From: Pseudomonas sp. R37(2017)
GTDB lineage: Bacteria > Pseudomonadota > Gammaproteobacteria > Pseudomonadales > Pseudomonadaceae
DNA: 64,000 nt
Assembly (NCBI RefSeq): GCF_002113375.1
Contig: NZ_NEHO01000004.1
Span: forward strand, 364,926-428,925
Direction: 5' to 3'
Shown here: one piece after another, positions 52,445 to 61,446 of the stretch
How positions within the stretch are numbered: the stretch's first letter is position 1
Layout of the letters: each line of letters starts with the position of its first letter
Notes under the pieces: model-generated
The model's database searches: none
What the model was told of the DNA's origin: nothing
Seen by the model: only the letters and a program-made list of their open reading frames with translations
Position numbers and translations under genes: made by a program

Positions 52445-52822
52445 TCAAACCCCGGCTTTCGGTGATTTCAACGAGTCATTGCCAGTCACGGTGGCGGATT
52501 TGGTCGCCGCCTCGGCATTGGCCTTCAACTGGCTCAGTTCCTCGCCCGCCCGCTGAATTTTCGCCCGTACGTTGTTCATGTCCTGACGGCCTTTCTCCAG
52601 CAGGCTTTTCGCCGAACTGTGGCCGGTGATACCTCGCGCCAGGGCCACGCCGCCGATGGCCACCTGGATCAGGCCGAAGATCCCGCCACGCCGCAGGCCC
52701 TTGCCCACCATCACCACGCCACCGGCCAGGGAGCCGATGCGTTCCCAGCCCTGCACGTTCTGCTCGGACGGGCTCTGGAACGGGGTGGATTCGATACGCT
52801 CGACGCGTTTGAGTTGGCTCAT
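52445..52822 (-). CDS. DUF2892-type small membrane protein (125 aa)
   Basis: Begins MSQLKRVERIESTPFQSPSE. Central glycine-rich hydrophobic region (about 28-70: RIGSLAGGVVMVG, then GLIQVAIGGVALARGITGHS) of the YgaP-like DUF2892 family. The C-terminal half is a charged coiled coil with alanine repeats. Function unknown. Confidence 0.75.
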   Translation of the reverse strand: MSQLKRVERIESTPFQSPSEQNVQGWERIGSLAGGVVMVGKGLRRGGIFGLIQVAIGGVALARGITGHSSAKSLLEKGRQDMNNVRAKIQRAGEELSQLKANAEAATKSATVTGNDSLKSPKAGV

Positions 52823-52902
52823 GGTCTGTCTCCAGGCTTCAGTGATCGATAGTCAAACTGACTGCAAGGACAGGCAGCTTGTTCAATCGGATGTGCGGCG
52901 AT

Positions 52903-53373
52903 TCAGCGGAATTTTGGCCCGGAGCGGGTATTGAGCCCCTTGGCCATGCGGTCGTAGAGCACGACGTTGACCGTGGCGGCCAGGTTCATGCAACCGGTGG
53001 TCGGAATGTAGACCACGTCTTCGCACCAGTCGCGAATCTCTTTATCCAGCGATCCGTCCTCCGGGCCGAAGATGTAGAGCGCGCGATCCGGGTGGGTGTA
53101 TTCGGGCAACGGGCGGGCGCCCTCCACCAGTTCCACGGCGACGGGCACACAATTGAGGGGCAGGATTTTCTTCAGGTCGTCGATGCCGATCAGCGGGATG
53201 TCGTAGTGCACGCGCTTGGTATCTGTGACGAAGTCGGCGGCGCGTTCATAGCGTTTGCCGGTGTAGAACACCGATGCCACGCCATAACAGCCAGCGGCGC
53301 GCATCACCGAACCGACGTTCTCCGGTGATTTGGGGTTATACAAACCAATGCAGCTGTACCGTTTGTCTGCCAC
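52903..53373 (-). CDS. SpoU/TrmH-superfamily RNA methyltransferase (156 aa)
   Basis: GTG start at 53373, as the conserved sequence begins VADKRYSCIGLYNPKSPENV. SPOUT motifs: NVGSVMRAAG, IFGPEDGSLD and the C-terminal MNLAATVNVVLYDRM. This short form without extra RNA-binding domain resembles TrmL (tRNA Um34/Cm34) but could modify another RNA. REP pair lies 90 bp upstream. Confidence 0.85.
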   Translation of the reverse strand: MADKRYSCIGLYNPKSPENVGSVMRAAGCYGVASVFYTGKRYERAADFVTDTKRVHYDIPLIGIDDLKKILPLNCVPVAVELVEGARPLPEYTHPDRALYIFGPEDGSLDKEIRDWCEDVVYIPTTGCMNLAATVNVVLYDRMAKGLNTRSGPKFR

Positions 53374-53462
53374 GAGCGGGGTGCCTTTCGGAAAAAAAGC
53401 GCGATTATACGGGGATTGGGGCGGGGGTGTTCGGTTTGAGATTGGCGGTGTTTGAGCAATTG

Positions 53463-53545
53463 CTATCGCGAGCAGGCTCGCTCCCACAGTTGACCGAGGT
53501 GTCCGGACGGACGCGGATCAATGTGGGAGCGAGCCTGGTCCGGGC
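53463..53545. repeat. REP pair upstream of the SPOUT gene
   Basis: CTATCGCGAGCAGGCTCGCT and TGTGGGAGCGAGCCTGGTCC inverted; the second copy is degraded. Confidence 0.85.
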
Positions 53546-53585
53546 GGCGAACCGACGAAGAGGCCGGTTAAGGCGCTGAAAATCT

Positions 53586-53957
53586 TCAGTCTTCTTTTTT
53601 CATCAACCCGGCCAGGGCGGCAAACGGGTTATGCGTGGCCTTGGCGATTTTCGGCGTGCTGAGGGAGCCTTCGTCGAAATACTGCTGGTCGGTATACCGC
53701 GAGTGTTCGTTATCGTGGCAGTACAGGCACAACAGCTCCCAGTTCGAACCGTCCTGCGGGTTGTTGTCGTGGTTGTGGTCGCGGTGGTGCACGGTCAGTT
53801 CGCTCAAGCGCTTGCCGGAGAATTCACGGGCGCAGCGACCGCAGACGTGCGGGTACATCTTCAGGGCCTTGTCGCGGTAGCCCATTTCCTTGTCGCGCTG
53901 ATTGTCGGCGAGGATGCGATCCAGCTTCGAAGTGTTGGTCGGGGTGGACGAACTCAT
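53586..53957 (-). CDS. yajD: YajD family HNH nuclease
   Basis: The 123-aa HNH endonuclease domain has CGRCAREFSGKRLSELTVHHRDHNHDNN and the second zinc knuckle LLCLYCHDNEHSR, i.e. two CxxC pairs around the HNH core HHRDHNHD. YajD is a widely conserved HNH protein of unknown biological role. Stands alone. Confidence 0.9.
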   Translation of the reverse strand: MSSSTPTNTSKLDRILADNQRDKEMGYRDKALKMYPHVCGRCAREFSGKRLSELTVHHRDHNHDNNPQDGSNWELLCLYCHDNEHSRYTDQQYFDEGSLSTPKIAKATHNPFAALAGLMKKED

Positions 53958-54004
53958 GGTTCACCTTTGTAAATGACTAATGACGGTATTAAGCGAAGTT
54001 TAGC

Positions 54005-54115
54005 TCAGCCCTTGGGCTTCTCGGCAATCCAGATGGTGTGGCGGGCGCCCTTGTCGACGTCGAGCACAGAACGAAACGTTTCATGGGGCTCGCTTGAAGA
54101 AAGTTGGCAGAACTC
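54005..54115 (-). pseudogene. Possible C-terminal remnant of a lost gene
   Basis: On the minus strand the 36 codons before the TGA (54007-54005) read with strong G/C third positions and sensible protein sequence (HETFRSVLDVDKGARHTIWI, then AEKPKG). Upstream the frame merges into the leader and antisense of the proline-rich gene and has no coding character. It looks like the tail of a deleted gene, or a very short ORF from the ATG near 54154. Identity not recognised. Confidence 0.3.
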
Positions 54116-54179
54116 GAGAGGGCAAACAGACGCAGTTGGGAGTAGCCTGTTCATGACGACAAGGCCAACGGAGCCATTG

Positions 54180-54470
54180 ATGAAGCGCACCATTCTAACG
54201 GTCATTGCCCTGGCCGCGCTCTCGATAACTGCAGCGCAGGCCCAACAGCTGCAATCGATTCCCGTCAGCCCCGCGCCGATGCCCGGATCGCCCGGCACCG
54301 CGACGCCCACGCCGTACCCGCAGATCAGCCCGGCGCCGTTGCCCAAAGTCGGCCCTGGCAGTAGCGGTCCGCCGTTGGTGCCAATCGAAATGCCGAGCCC
54401 GCCGACCAAGGACCAGCCTGTGCCGGGGATTGAGCCGAGCCCGCCCAAACCCAAGCCGCCGGGTGGCTAG
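54180..54470 (+). CDS. Small proline-rich secreted protein (96 aa)
   Basis: Start MKRTILTVIALAALSITAAQAQ gives a clear signal peptide. The mature part is about 30% proline in low-complexity PxPxP stretches ending PSPPKPKPPGG, with no cysteine. GGAG lies 8 bp upstream. Function unknown; the composition suggests a spacer or cell-wall-associated role only. Confidence 0.75.
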   Translation: MKRTILTVIALAALSITAAQAQQLQSIPVSPAPMPGSPGTATPTPYPQISPAPLPKVGPGSSGPPLVPIEMPSPPTKDQPVPGIEPSPPKPKPPGG

Positions 54471-54940
54471 ACCTGCTGTGAAAGCAACTGGCCGTCGGCC
54501 ATGCGCAGGCGTTTGGACAGGGACACGGCAAGGGCACGGATGATCTTGGCGGCGATTTTCGGAGCGTCGTTGAGCATCTTTTCCAGTGAGTCCTTGCCCA
54601 GGTTGAGCAACTGGCAATTGCTCGCGGCTACGCAACTGGCCGAGCGCCGCTCGCCATCGAGCACGGCCATCTCGCCAAACGAGCGACCGCTGCGCAAGGT
54701 GGCGATGGTGACTCGTTGCCCGTCAGCGGTGGTTTTCTGCACCGCTACCTGACCTGTGTGGATGATGCACATGAAACTGCCGGCATCACCCTCCTGGAAG
54801 ATTTCCTCGCCCTGGGCGATGGTACTGATACTGAAGTAGCCCGAAGCCGCGACGAAGTCCGCCGGCAGCAGTTGATCGAACAGGCCGCAATCCATCAGCC
54901 AGTCGCGAATTTCGTTGTTCAGAAAGGTTGGTTCAGACAT
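54467..54940 (-). CDS. Cyclic nucleotide-binding (CRP-fold) domain protein
   Basis: The 157-aa single cNMP-binding domain has GEEIFQEGDAGSFMCIIHTG and the phosphate-binding cassette RSGRSFGEMAVLDGERRSAS (GE-A and R present). No DNA-binding HTH follows. The short C-terminal helix region ends at KRLRMADGQLLSQQV. It probably senses a cyclic nucleotide or acts as structural sensor. Its stop overlaps the proline-rich gene stop by 4 bp, tail to tail. Confidence 0.87.
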   Translation of the reverse strand: MSEPTFLNNEIRDWLMDCGLFDQLLPADFVAASGYFSISTIAQGEEIFQEGDAGSFMCIIHTGQVAVQKTTADGQRVTIATLRSGRSFGEMAVLDGERRSASCVAASNCQLLNLGKDSLEKMLNDAPKIAAKIIRALAVSLSKRLRMADGQLLSQQV

Positions 54941-54989
54941 GTCGTCACGGTCTTTTTGTAGTGTCTGTTGTTCCGGGGATGAGCCGTTC

Positions 54990-55084
54990 TTGTGGGAGCG
55001 AGCCTGCTCGCGAATGGGTCGTCACAGCCAATGGAGGTATTGAATGTGCCATCGTTTTCGCGAGCAGGCTCGCTCCCACAGGGG
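54990..55084. repeat. REP pair between the cNMP gene and opdB
   Basis: TGTGGGAGCGAGCCTGCTCG and TTCGCGAGCAGGCTCGCTCC inverted across about 48 bp. Confidence 0.92.
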
Positions 55085-55144
55085 ATATGCAGTGTATCGG
55101 CCTGCCTGGTGCGCAATTGAGACTGGTTCATCGGCCCAAGTTCC

Positions 55145-57199
55145 TCAGGCAATACCCAGTACCTTGAACAAAAACGCATATTCGAGCGCTACGTCACGCA
55201 ATCCCTGATATCGACCGCTCATCCCGCCATGCCCGGCACCCAGTTCTGTCTTGAGCAGTAGCGGATTGCTGTCGGTCTTGGTCGCGCGCAACTTCGCCAC
55301 CCACTTGGCGGCTTCCCAATACTGCACACGGCTGTCGTTGTAGCCGGCGATCACCAGGGTCGCCGGATAAGCTTGGGCGCTGACGTTTTCGTACGGCGCG
55401 TAGGCCTTGATCCGATCGTGGACGTCCGGTTCTTCAGGGTTGCCCCACTCGTCGTATTCCGTGACGGTCAATGGCAGGTCAGGGTCGAGCATGGTGTTGA
55501 GTACGTCGACGAACGGCACTTCGGCGATGGCGGCGCCAAACAGCTCCGGCCGTTGATTGAGCACCGCGCCGATCAGCAAGCCACCGGCGCTGCCGCCGCT
55601 GATCGCCAACTGCGGGGCAGAGGTGAAGCCTTGGGCGATCAGGTGTTCGGCGCAGGCGATGAAGTCGCTGAAAGTGTTGTGCTTGTGCTCCTGCTTGCCG
55701 GCGCGATACCAGGCTTCACCCAGTTCGCCGCCGCCGCGCACGTGGGCAATGGCAAACGCCATGCCGCGATCCAGCAGGCTCAGGCGTGCATGGGAAAACC
55801 ATGGGTCGAGGCTTTCGCCATAGGCGCCATAACCGTAGAGGTACAGCGGCACGGGCTTGCCGAGGTCGGCGCGCTTGATCACCAGGCTGATCGGTACTTG
55901 CGTGCCGTCCGGCGCAGTGGCCCACAGGCGCTGGCTGACATAGACGTCGGCATCGAACGGGCCGAGTACCGGGGTTTGCTTGAGGACTTTCTGCTCGCCG
56001 GTCGCCAGTTCAAGCTGACGGATTTGCGCGGGGCGATTCAGCGCTTCGTAGCGCAGGCGAATTCGCTCGCTTTCGAATTCCAGGCTGTTTTGCACATGCA
56101 GGCTGTAGGCCGCATCCGGCAATTGCACGCGATAAGGCGCCTGGCCCTGCGGATGAACCTCGATAACTGGCAAGCCGCCGACCCGCAGGCTGAGGGTCAT
56201 GGCCCCGGTATTCAGGCTGATGCCGTCGATCATCACCGTGTCGCTGTGGGGGATCAGGTTCTGCCAGTCGGCTTCGGTGGGGGCTATGCCGGTATCGATG
56301 GCCGTGTACAACGCGAAATTGATGCCGTCACGGTTGCTGCGAATGAACCAGGTCCATTGACCGTCGAGCACACCGTGGTCCACATCGTACTCATGATCCT
56401 CGACCCTTGGCGCCAGGCAGGTAAACGCCTGCTGGGGCCGGGAGGCATCGAGGACCCAGACTTCGCTGGTGGTCTTGCTGCCCACGGACAGCAGCAATTG
56501 CTGCTCGGAGCTCGAACGGTAGCAATGCATGAAGAAGCGACCGTCCGGCTCATGGAACACCTCTTCGGCCGCCGTGCCATCCAGGCGATAGCGATACAGC
56601 TTGTGCGGGCGATGGGTGTCGTCCAGTTCGCCAAAGAACAGCGTCAGGCTGTCGTTGGCCCAGGTCATGCTGCCGTCACAGTCCTGGAATTCCAGTTCGC
56701 TGACGCGACCGTCGGACAATTCCTTCACGAACAGCGTGTAAATCTCATCGCCGCTGGAGTCGACGCTGTAGGCCAGGCGTTGATGGTCCGGGCTGATGCT
56801 GAACGCCCCTAGCGAAAAGAAGCCACCGTTGGCCAGTTCGTTGGGGTCCAGCAGCAGTTGTTCGCGGTTTTCGTCGAGGGTCAGGCTGTCATCGGACGGA
56901 CGGGGGCAGCGGTAGTGCCGGGCGTACTCATCGCCCGCCGTGGTGCGGGTGTAGTACAGATACGGTCCCCACGGCGAGGGCAGGGACAAGTCGGTCTCGA
57001 GAATCCGCCCCTTGATCTCCTCGAACAGGGTTTCGCGCAGCTCGGCCTGGTCGGCGGTTTGCGTTTGCTGATAGCTGTTTTCGGCTTTCAGGTAGTCGAG
57101 CACTGCATCGGTATCGCGCTCTTGCAGCCAGGCATACGGGTCGGAGCCTTCAGCCTTGTGGGCAATCGGAGCGTCGTGAATGTTGGCGGATGGGGGCAT
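55145..57199 (-). CDS. Oligopeptidase B (S9 prolyl oligopeptidase family)
   Basis: The 684-aa protein has an N-terminal seven-bladed beta-propeller (about 70-400) and a C-terminal alpha/beta-hydrolase domain with nucleophile Ser in ISGGSAGGLL, an acidic residue in the GYNDSRVQYW loop and His in LGAGHGGMSGR. It cleaves short peptides after basic residues. The ATG at 57199 begins the conserved MPPSANIHDAPIA; the 42 codons upstream cover a REP and are not coding. Divergent from the 57416 gene. Confidence 0.92.
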   Translation of the reverse strand: MPPSANIHDAPIAHKAEGSDPYAWLQERDTDAVLDYLKAENSYQQTQTADQAELRETLFEEIKGRILETDLSLPSPWGPYLYYTRTTAGDEYARHYRCPRPSDDSLTLDENREQLLLDPNELANGGFFSLGAFSISPDHQRLAYSVDSSGDEIYTLFVKELSDGRVSELEFQDCDGSMTWANDSLTLFFGELDDTHRPHKLYRYRLDGTAAEEVFHEPDGRFFMHCYRSSSEQQLLLSVGSKTTSEVWVLDASRPQQAFTCLAPRVEDHEYDVDHGVLDGQWTWFIRSNRDGINFALYTAIDTGIAPTEADWQNLIPHSDTVMIDGISLNTGAMTLSLRVGGLPVIEVHPQGQAPYRVQLPDAAYSLHVQNSLEFESERIRLRYEALNRPAQIRQLELATGEQKVLKQTPVLGPFDADVYVSQRLWATAPDGTQVPISLVIKRADLGKPVPLYLYGYGAYGESLDPWFSHARLSLLDRGMAFAIAHVRGGGELGEAWYRAGKQEHKHNTFSDFIACAEHLIAQGFTSAPQLAISGGSAGGLLIGAVLNQRPELFGAAIAEVPFVDVLNTMLDPDLPLTVTEYDEWGNPEEPDVHDRIKAYAPYENVSAQAYPATLVIAGYNDSRVQYWEAAKWVAKLRATKTDSNPLLLKTELGAGHGGMSGRYQGLRDVALEYAFLFKVLGIA

Positions 57200-57240
57200 G
57201 AAGGGCTCTCGAGCAGTGTACGGAGTTGGGGGTGAACAAC

Positions 57241-57347
57241 CTGTAGGAGCGAGCATGCTCGCGATGAGGTCAGTACATCCAACATCAATGTTGACTGTCA
57301 GTCCGCTATCGCGAGCATGCCGCAAGCGGGCACCCGCTCCTACAGGG
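57241..57347. repeat. REP pair, subtype with ACATCAATGTTGACTG spacer
   Basis: TGTAGGAGCGAGCATGCTCG and CTATCGCGAGCATGCCGCAA, followed by a second inverted element GCAAGCGGGCACCCGCTCC. Both halves share the CATG variant. Spacer related to the pair at 49757. Confidence 0.87.
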
Positions 57348-57415
57348 TTCTATGTCTTGATGCAGCCTGATGGGCGAAAAGCCGTTATCATAAGCGCCTC
57401 TTTGCCTGCCTTGCC

Positions 57416-57913
57416 ATGGACACCATGACCGAGAACGACTATCTGATCGCTTGGGGCCTTTACGCCTTCGCCGCTTTGGGCTGCCTGTTGGTGTGGATGC
57501 GCTTGACCCGCTGGATGTGGCGTTGGCTGCGAGAGCCGCTGCGGCTGGTGATGGCCGTGCTGCTGTTCAGCCCGACCATCGTCGACCCGGTCAAGGAAAA
57601 GGTCGCACCGGCCGTCGCCATTACCGCGCTCGACCTGCTGTTCAAGGTCGGCAACAACGCCTGGCGGGCGATTTCCGACCTGTTCATGTACGGCATGATC
57701 GCGTTCGGCCTCTATCTGGTACTGGTGGCGATCCGTTTCCCCATCGAGCGCGCTTCCAATGCCCGCAAGGAGCGTGAGGCTGCCGCCCAGGCCGCCGTCC
57801 GCGCCGACGAGCGTGAGGATGATCAACCCTTCGGCGGCGCCGGCGATGATCGTTACGGTCGTCCACCGGTGCCGAGCAACCCTCAGCGGATGCGAGTGGA
57901 ACCCCGTCTGTAA
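57416..57913 (+). CDS. Conserved membrane protein (165 aa)
   Basis: Two or three hydrophobic segments (about 10-28, 40-58 and 92-108). The C-terminal tail is charged and proline/glycine-rich. Start either MDTMTE (57416) or the ATG 9 bp later; neither has a strong site. It precedes yafJ by 32 bp, on the same strand. No known domain recognised. Confidence 0.7.
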   Translation: MDTMTENDYLIAWGLYAFAALGCLLVWMRLTRWMWRWLREPLRLVMAVLLFSPTIVDPVKEKVAPAVAITALDLLFKVGNNAWRAISDLFMYGMIAFGLYLVLVAIRFPIERASNARKEREAAAQAAVRADEREDDQPFGGAGDDRYGRPPVPSNPQRMRVEPRL

Positions 57914-57945
57914 CCTTGCCCCTGCGATTGAGCGAGAGTCCGAGC

Positions 57946-58722
57946 ATGTGTGAGCTATTGGGCATGAGCGCCAATGTCCCGACCGATATCGTGTTCAGCT
58001 TCACCGGGCTGATGCAGCGCGGCGGACGTACCGGCCCGCACCGCGATGGCTGGGGCATTGCCTTCTATGAAGGCCGTGGGCTGCGGCTGTTCCAGGACCC
58101 GGCGGCGAGCTGCGAGTCGGAAGTCGCGAACCTGGTGCAGCGCTATCCGATCAAGAGCGAAGTGGTGATCGGGCACATCCGGCAGGCCAACGTCGGCAAG
58201 GTCTGCCTGTCCAACACACACCCGTTCGTCCGTGAGCTGTGGGGGCGCAACTGGTGTTTCGCCCATAACGGCCAGCTGGCTGGCTTTCAGCCAACCGCCA
58301 GTTTCTACCGGCCGGTCGGCGATACCGACAGCGAAGCGGCGTTCTGCGACTTGCTGAACCGCGTGCGCGCGGCGTTCCCCGAGCCGGTCGAGGTCGAGGA
58401 ACTGCTGCCGGACCTGGTGGCTGCTTGCGCCGAATACCGCAGCAAGGGCGTGTTCAATTGCCTGCTCAGCGACGGCGACTGGCTGTTCTGCTATTGCTCG
58501 ACCAAGCTGGCGCAAATCACCCGTCGCGCACCGTTTGGCCCGGCTCGCTTGAAAGATGTCGACGTGATCGTCGATTTTCAGGCCGAAACCACCCCTGACG
58601 ATGTGGTCACCGTGATCGCCACCGAACCCCTGACCGAAAACGAAACCTGGACCCGCTACGAACCGGGTCAATGGAGCCTGTGGCGACGCGGCGAATGCGT
58701 CAGCCAGGGCATGACCGAATAA
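57946..58722 (+). CDS. yafJ: Class II glutamine amidotransferase, YafJ family
   Basis: The 258-aa Ntn-hydrolase has the nucleophile Cys directly after Met ([14 protein letters not shown]), [18 protein letters not shown] and the GHIRQANVG and FAHNGQL motifs of glutaminase domains. No synthetase domain is attached, so the ammonia acceptor is unknown. Start fixed by the need for Cys2. 11 bp upstream of the DUF2937 gene. Confidence 0.9.
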   Translation: MCELLGMSANVPTDIVFSFTGLMQRGGRTGPHRDGWGIAFYEGRGLRLFQDPAASCESEVANLVQRYPIKSEVVIGHIRQANVGKVCLSNTHPFVRELWGRNWCFAHNGQLAGFQPTASFYRPVGDTDSEAAFCDLLNRVRAAFPEPVEVEELLPDLVAACAEYRSKGVFNCLLSDGDWLFCYCSTKLAQITRRAPFGPARLKDVDVIVDFQAETTPDDVVTVIATEPLTENETWTRYEPGQWSLWRRGECVSQGMTE

Positions 58723-58733
58723 GGACTCCTTGC

Positions 58734-59276
58734 ATGTTGCTCAGTTATCTACGGCTGGTGTTGTTTGCGGCCGGCCTGTTGATCGGTGTCCAGGTGCCGG
58801 GCTTCATCAACGATTACGCCAAGCGAGTCGAAGCGCATCTGATCGAGGCGCAGGCCAGTCTCAGCGGCTTCCAGAACACAGCCAATCAGTTCTTCAAAGG
58901 CGATATGCAGGCCCTGGTTGCGCATTATCGCGCCAGCGAAGACCCGATTTTTCGCAGCGACGCCGACAGTCTGAGCAACCTGTTGACTCGCCAGCTGGCG
59001 CTGGACAAGCAATTCCAGGCAATGCAGGGCCCGTGGTACATCCGCTTCCTGCAGGTGGTGCTGGCCGCCGATCCGGATATCCGCAAGGAAACCTGGAATG
59101 GCTACAGTTACCAGATCCTGCTGACGCCCGAAGCGATGATCTGGGGCATGAGCGGCGCATTGTTGCTGTCGTTTGGCCTCGAGTGCCTGTTCCGACTGAT
59201 TGACTGGGTGGTGCTGGGCGGCAAGCGTCTGCGCCAGAGCCGGCCGATCGAAGAGCGGGATTTGCGCGGTTTGTAA
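58734..59276 (+). CDS. DUF2937 family membrane protein
   Basis: The 180-aa protein has TM1 at about 5-23, a periplasmic helical region (about 25-135: YAKRVEAHLIEAQASLSGFQ...) and TM2 at about 140-162. The layout matches DUF2937. Follows yafJ closely (11 bp). Function unknown. Confidence 0.8.
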   Translation: MLLSYLRLVLFAAGLLIGVQVPGFINDYAKRVEAHLIEAQASLSGFQNTANQFFKGDMQALVAHYRASEDPIFRSDADSLSNLLTRQLALDKQFQAMQGPWYIRFLQVVLAADPDIRKETWNGYSYQILLTPEAMIWGMSGALLLSFGLECLFRLIDWVVLGGKRLRQSRPIEERDLRGL

Positions 59277-59290
59277 CACCGGCGAACGTC

Positions 59291-59314
59291 AAGGAGCCGG
59301 CAAGCCGGCCCCTT
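59291..59314. terminator. GC-rich hairpin between convergent DUF2937 and TonB receptor genes
   Basis: AAGG-A-GCCGGC-AA-GCCGGC-C-CCTT forms a strong stem but lacks a T tract; probable bidirectional terminator. Confidence 0.55.
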
Positions 59315-59320
59315 GCTTGA

Positions 59321-61432
59321 TTACCAATCAATCGAATAGGTCAGGCTCAAGGTACGGCCTTCGGCGTTGGGGAATGGCGCTCTGGCGTTGGCCTGGGCGA
59401 ACAGGTTGACGTACGTACGGTTGGTCAGGTTGAACACCCCGCCTTCCAGGCGACCGACCGGCAAGTACACGGAGCCGAGCAGGTCCACCAGCGTATAGCC
59501 TTCGATGTCGCGCCCGTTGTTGTCCTTGGCGGCAGCGTCGTAGCTGGACAGGTGCATGCCTTGCAGACGCAGGGTGTAGTCGTCTTCGGCGTAGCCGACG
59601 AACAGCGTGGTCTTGGCCGGTGAAATGCGTGTCGCCGGCAGATCGATCCATTTCCCGTTCTGCTCGGTCTCGCCCTTGGCCCAGGCATAAGTGCCACCCA
59701 CCGACCAGTGATCGGTCGCGAGGTAGGTCAGGCTGTTTTCGATGCCGCGAACCCGCTCCTTCTGGTTGATCAGACGCAGGACGCGGTCAGTGGCATCGTA
59801 GAACTGGGTCACGTCCGAGGTGTTTTCGTAGACGGTGACGTCGGCCTGCCACTTGTCCCAGTCTCCGCGCCAGCCCAGCTCGTAGCTGTCGACCTTGATG
59901 GCCTGGGCGTTGAGGCTCTGGATATCGAATGTGCTGTTCACGTCACGCAGGAAGCGCTGGATGTCCGGCAGCGAAAACCCCTGGCTGAAATTGGCGAAGA
60001 CGTCCTGATGCTCACTCAGGTGATAGACCGCGCCCAGGTTATAGAGCGTGGCGTCGTATTTGAGGGTGTCACCGGGCAGGATGGCGCGTTCGCCGGTCTG
60101 GACGATCTGTCCGTAAGCGATGCTGTCGGAGACTTCGCTTTCGATCCACTCGCGGCGCACACCGCCACGCAAGGTCCAGTCACCGATGTCCCAGGACATC
60201 TGCCCGAACAGCGCCTTGGTGGTGGTTTCGATATCCGGGCCCAGCTCGTAAGTAGTGCCCGTCTTGGTGTAGGTCAACCCATTGAGGGTGTACTGATCAC
60301 CACGCTGGCGAGAGCGTTCGTGATCATAGTCGGCGCCCCAGACCAGGTTACCCGTGGCGTTGCCGATGGCCGGCAACGGCGTGTCGATGGCCGCGCGCAG
60401 GCCGTAGACATCCTGCACGCTGTTGTTGTCTGAGATCCCGGCCTTGCCCCGCGACAGGTCCGGGAAGAACAGCGCGTCGGCCCGGCGCCAGTAGCTTTCC
60501 AGTTGCAGGCCCTGGCCGTAGAAGTCCTGGTCGGTGTAGTTGAGGTTGACCGCCTGGTTATGGGTGTAGGGCTGGTCATCGAGTTTCAGACCCTGGACCG
60601 CCACGGCCTCTTGCCGGTTTTTCGGGTCTTTGGTGTAACCGGTGTCCTGCTGGTCCTTGTAGTCCTGCAGCGACAGACTGAGTTTTTTGTCGGCATCCAG
60701 TTCGTAACCGAAACGACCTTGCAGGTCATAGGTTCCGGTGTCCATGTTGCTGCCCTGGGAGGTGTCCTGAGGGATGCGATTGCCGTTGCCGTCGTACTGA
60801 TCGTTGCGCTGGGTCAGGTCGGCGGACACGTACCAGTCCAGGGCATCCTTGCGCCCGGTCGCACTTTGAAAGGCTTCGTAGGCGAAACCTTTGCTGTTGA
60901 GGTTGTTGCCGGTGGTCAGGCCCAGTTTGCTGCTGTAGGCAAGGTCCTGACCCTGGTTGCGCTTGGTGATGATGTTGATGATGCCGCCCGAAGCACCGGC
61001 ACCATAAATGCTGCTGGCGCCGGAAACCACTTCGATGCGTTCGATACTGGCCGGTGCGATGCTGTTGAGCTGGCGGAAGTTGTCTCGCGTGGCGTTCTGC
61101 GACACGCCGTCGATCAACACCAGCATGTTGCGTCCGCGCAGGGTCTGGCCGAAGTTGCTCATCCCGCCGCTGGACGGTGCCAGGCCGGGAACCAGTTGCC
61201 CCAGAATGTCGGAGACCCGACGCCCGGCGCCACTCTGTTGGCTGATCTGTTGTTCGTCGATCACCTGGACCGAGCCTGGAATCGAGGCAATGGTCGCTTC
61301 GCTGCGAGTCGCGGAAACGACCGTGGCTTGCATGTTCAATGTGCCGGGTTGCTGGTCGGTGTCCTCGGCCCAGGCCTGGGCATTGACGGAACCGAGCAGC
61401 GGAATCAACAAGGAAAGTTTGGTACGGGTCAT
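59321..61432 (-). CDS. TonB-dependent siderophore receptor, IutA/RhtA-like
   Basis: The 703-aa outer-membrane protein has a signal peptide (through AQAWA), a plug domain (about 35-160) with TLRGRNMLVLIDGVSQNATR and RIEVVSGASSIYGAGASGGIINIIT, then a 22-strand barrel ending in an aromatic residue (TYSIDW). Sections such as IKVDSYELGWRGDW and YTLVDLLGSVYLPVGRLEGG closely parallel aerobactin receptor IutA. Last gene of IucA/C-MFS-receptor, 14 bp after the MFS stop. Substrate: probably the siderophore made by this operon. Confidence 0.88.
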   Translation of the reverse strand: MTRTKLSLLIPLLGSVNAQAWAEDTDQQPGTLNMQATVVSATRSEATIASIPGSVQVIDEQQISQQSGAGRRVSDILGQLVPGLAPSSGGMSNFGQTLRGRNMLVLIDGVSQNATRDNFRQLNSIAPASIERIEVVSGASSIYGAGASGGIINIITKRNQGQDLAYSSKLGLTTGNNLNSKGFAYEAFQSATGRKDALDWYVSADLTQRNDQYDGNGNRIPQDTSQGSNMDTGTYDLQGRFGYELDADKKLSLSLQDYKDQQDTGYTKDPKNRQEAVAVQGLKLDDQPYTHNQAVNLNYTDQDFYGQGLQLESYWRRADALFFPDLSRGKAGISDNNSVQDVYGLRAAIDTPLPAIGNATGNLVWGADYDHERSRQRGDQYTLNGLTYTKTGTTYELGPDIETTTKALFGQMSWDIGDWTLRGGVRREWIESEVSDSIAYGQIVQTGERAILPGDTLKYDATLYNLGAVYHLSEHQDVFANFSQGFSLPDIQRFLRDVNSTFDIQSLNAQAIKVDSYELGWRGDWDKWQADVTVYENTSDVTQFYDATDRVLRLINQKERVRGIENSLTYLATDHWSVGGTYAWAKGETEQNGKWIDLPATRISPAKTTLFVGYAEDDYTLRLQGMHLSSYDAAAKDNNGRDIEGYTLVDLLGSVYLPVGRLEGGVFNLTNRTYVNLFAQANARAPFPNAEGRTLSLTYSIDW

Positions 61433-61446
61433 TAGGTGATCTTTTT

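Noticed and set aside
53973-54179. 69-codon N-terminal extension of the proline-rich gene
   Set aside because: It would bury a clear signal peptide that begins at the ATG at 54180 with its own GGAG site.
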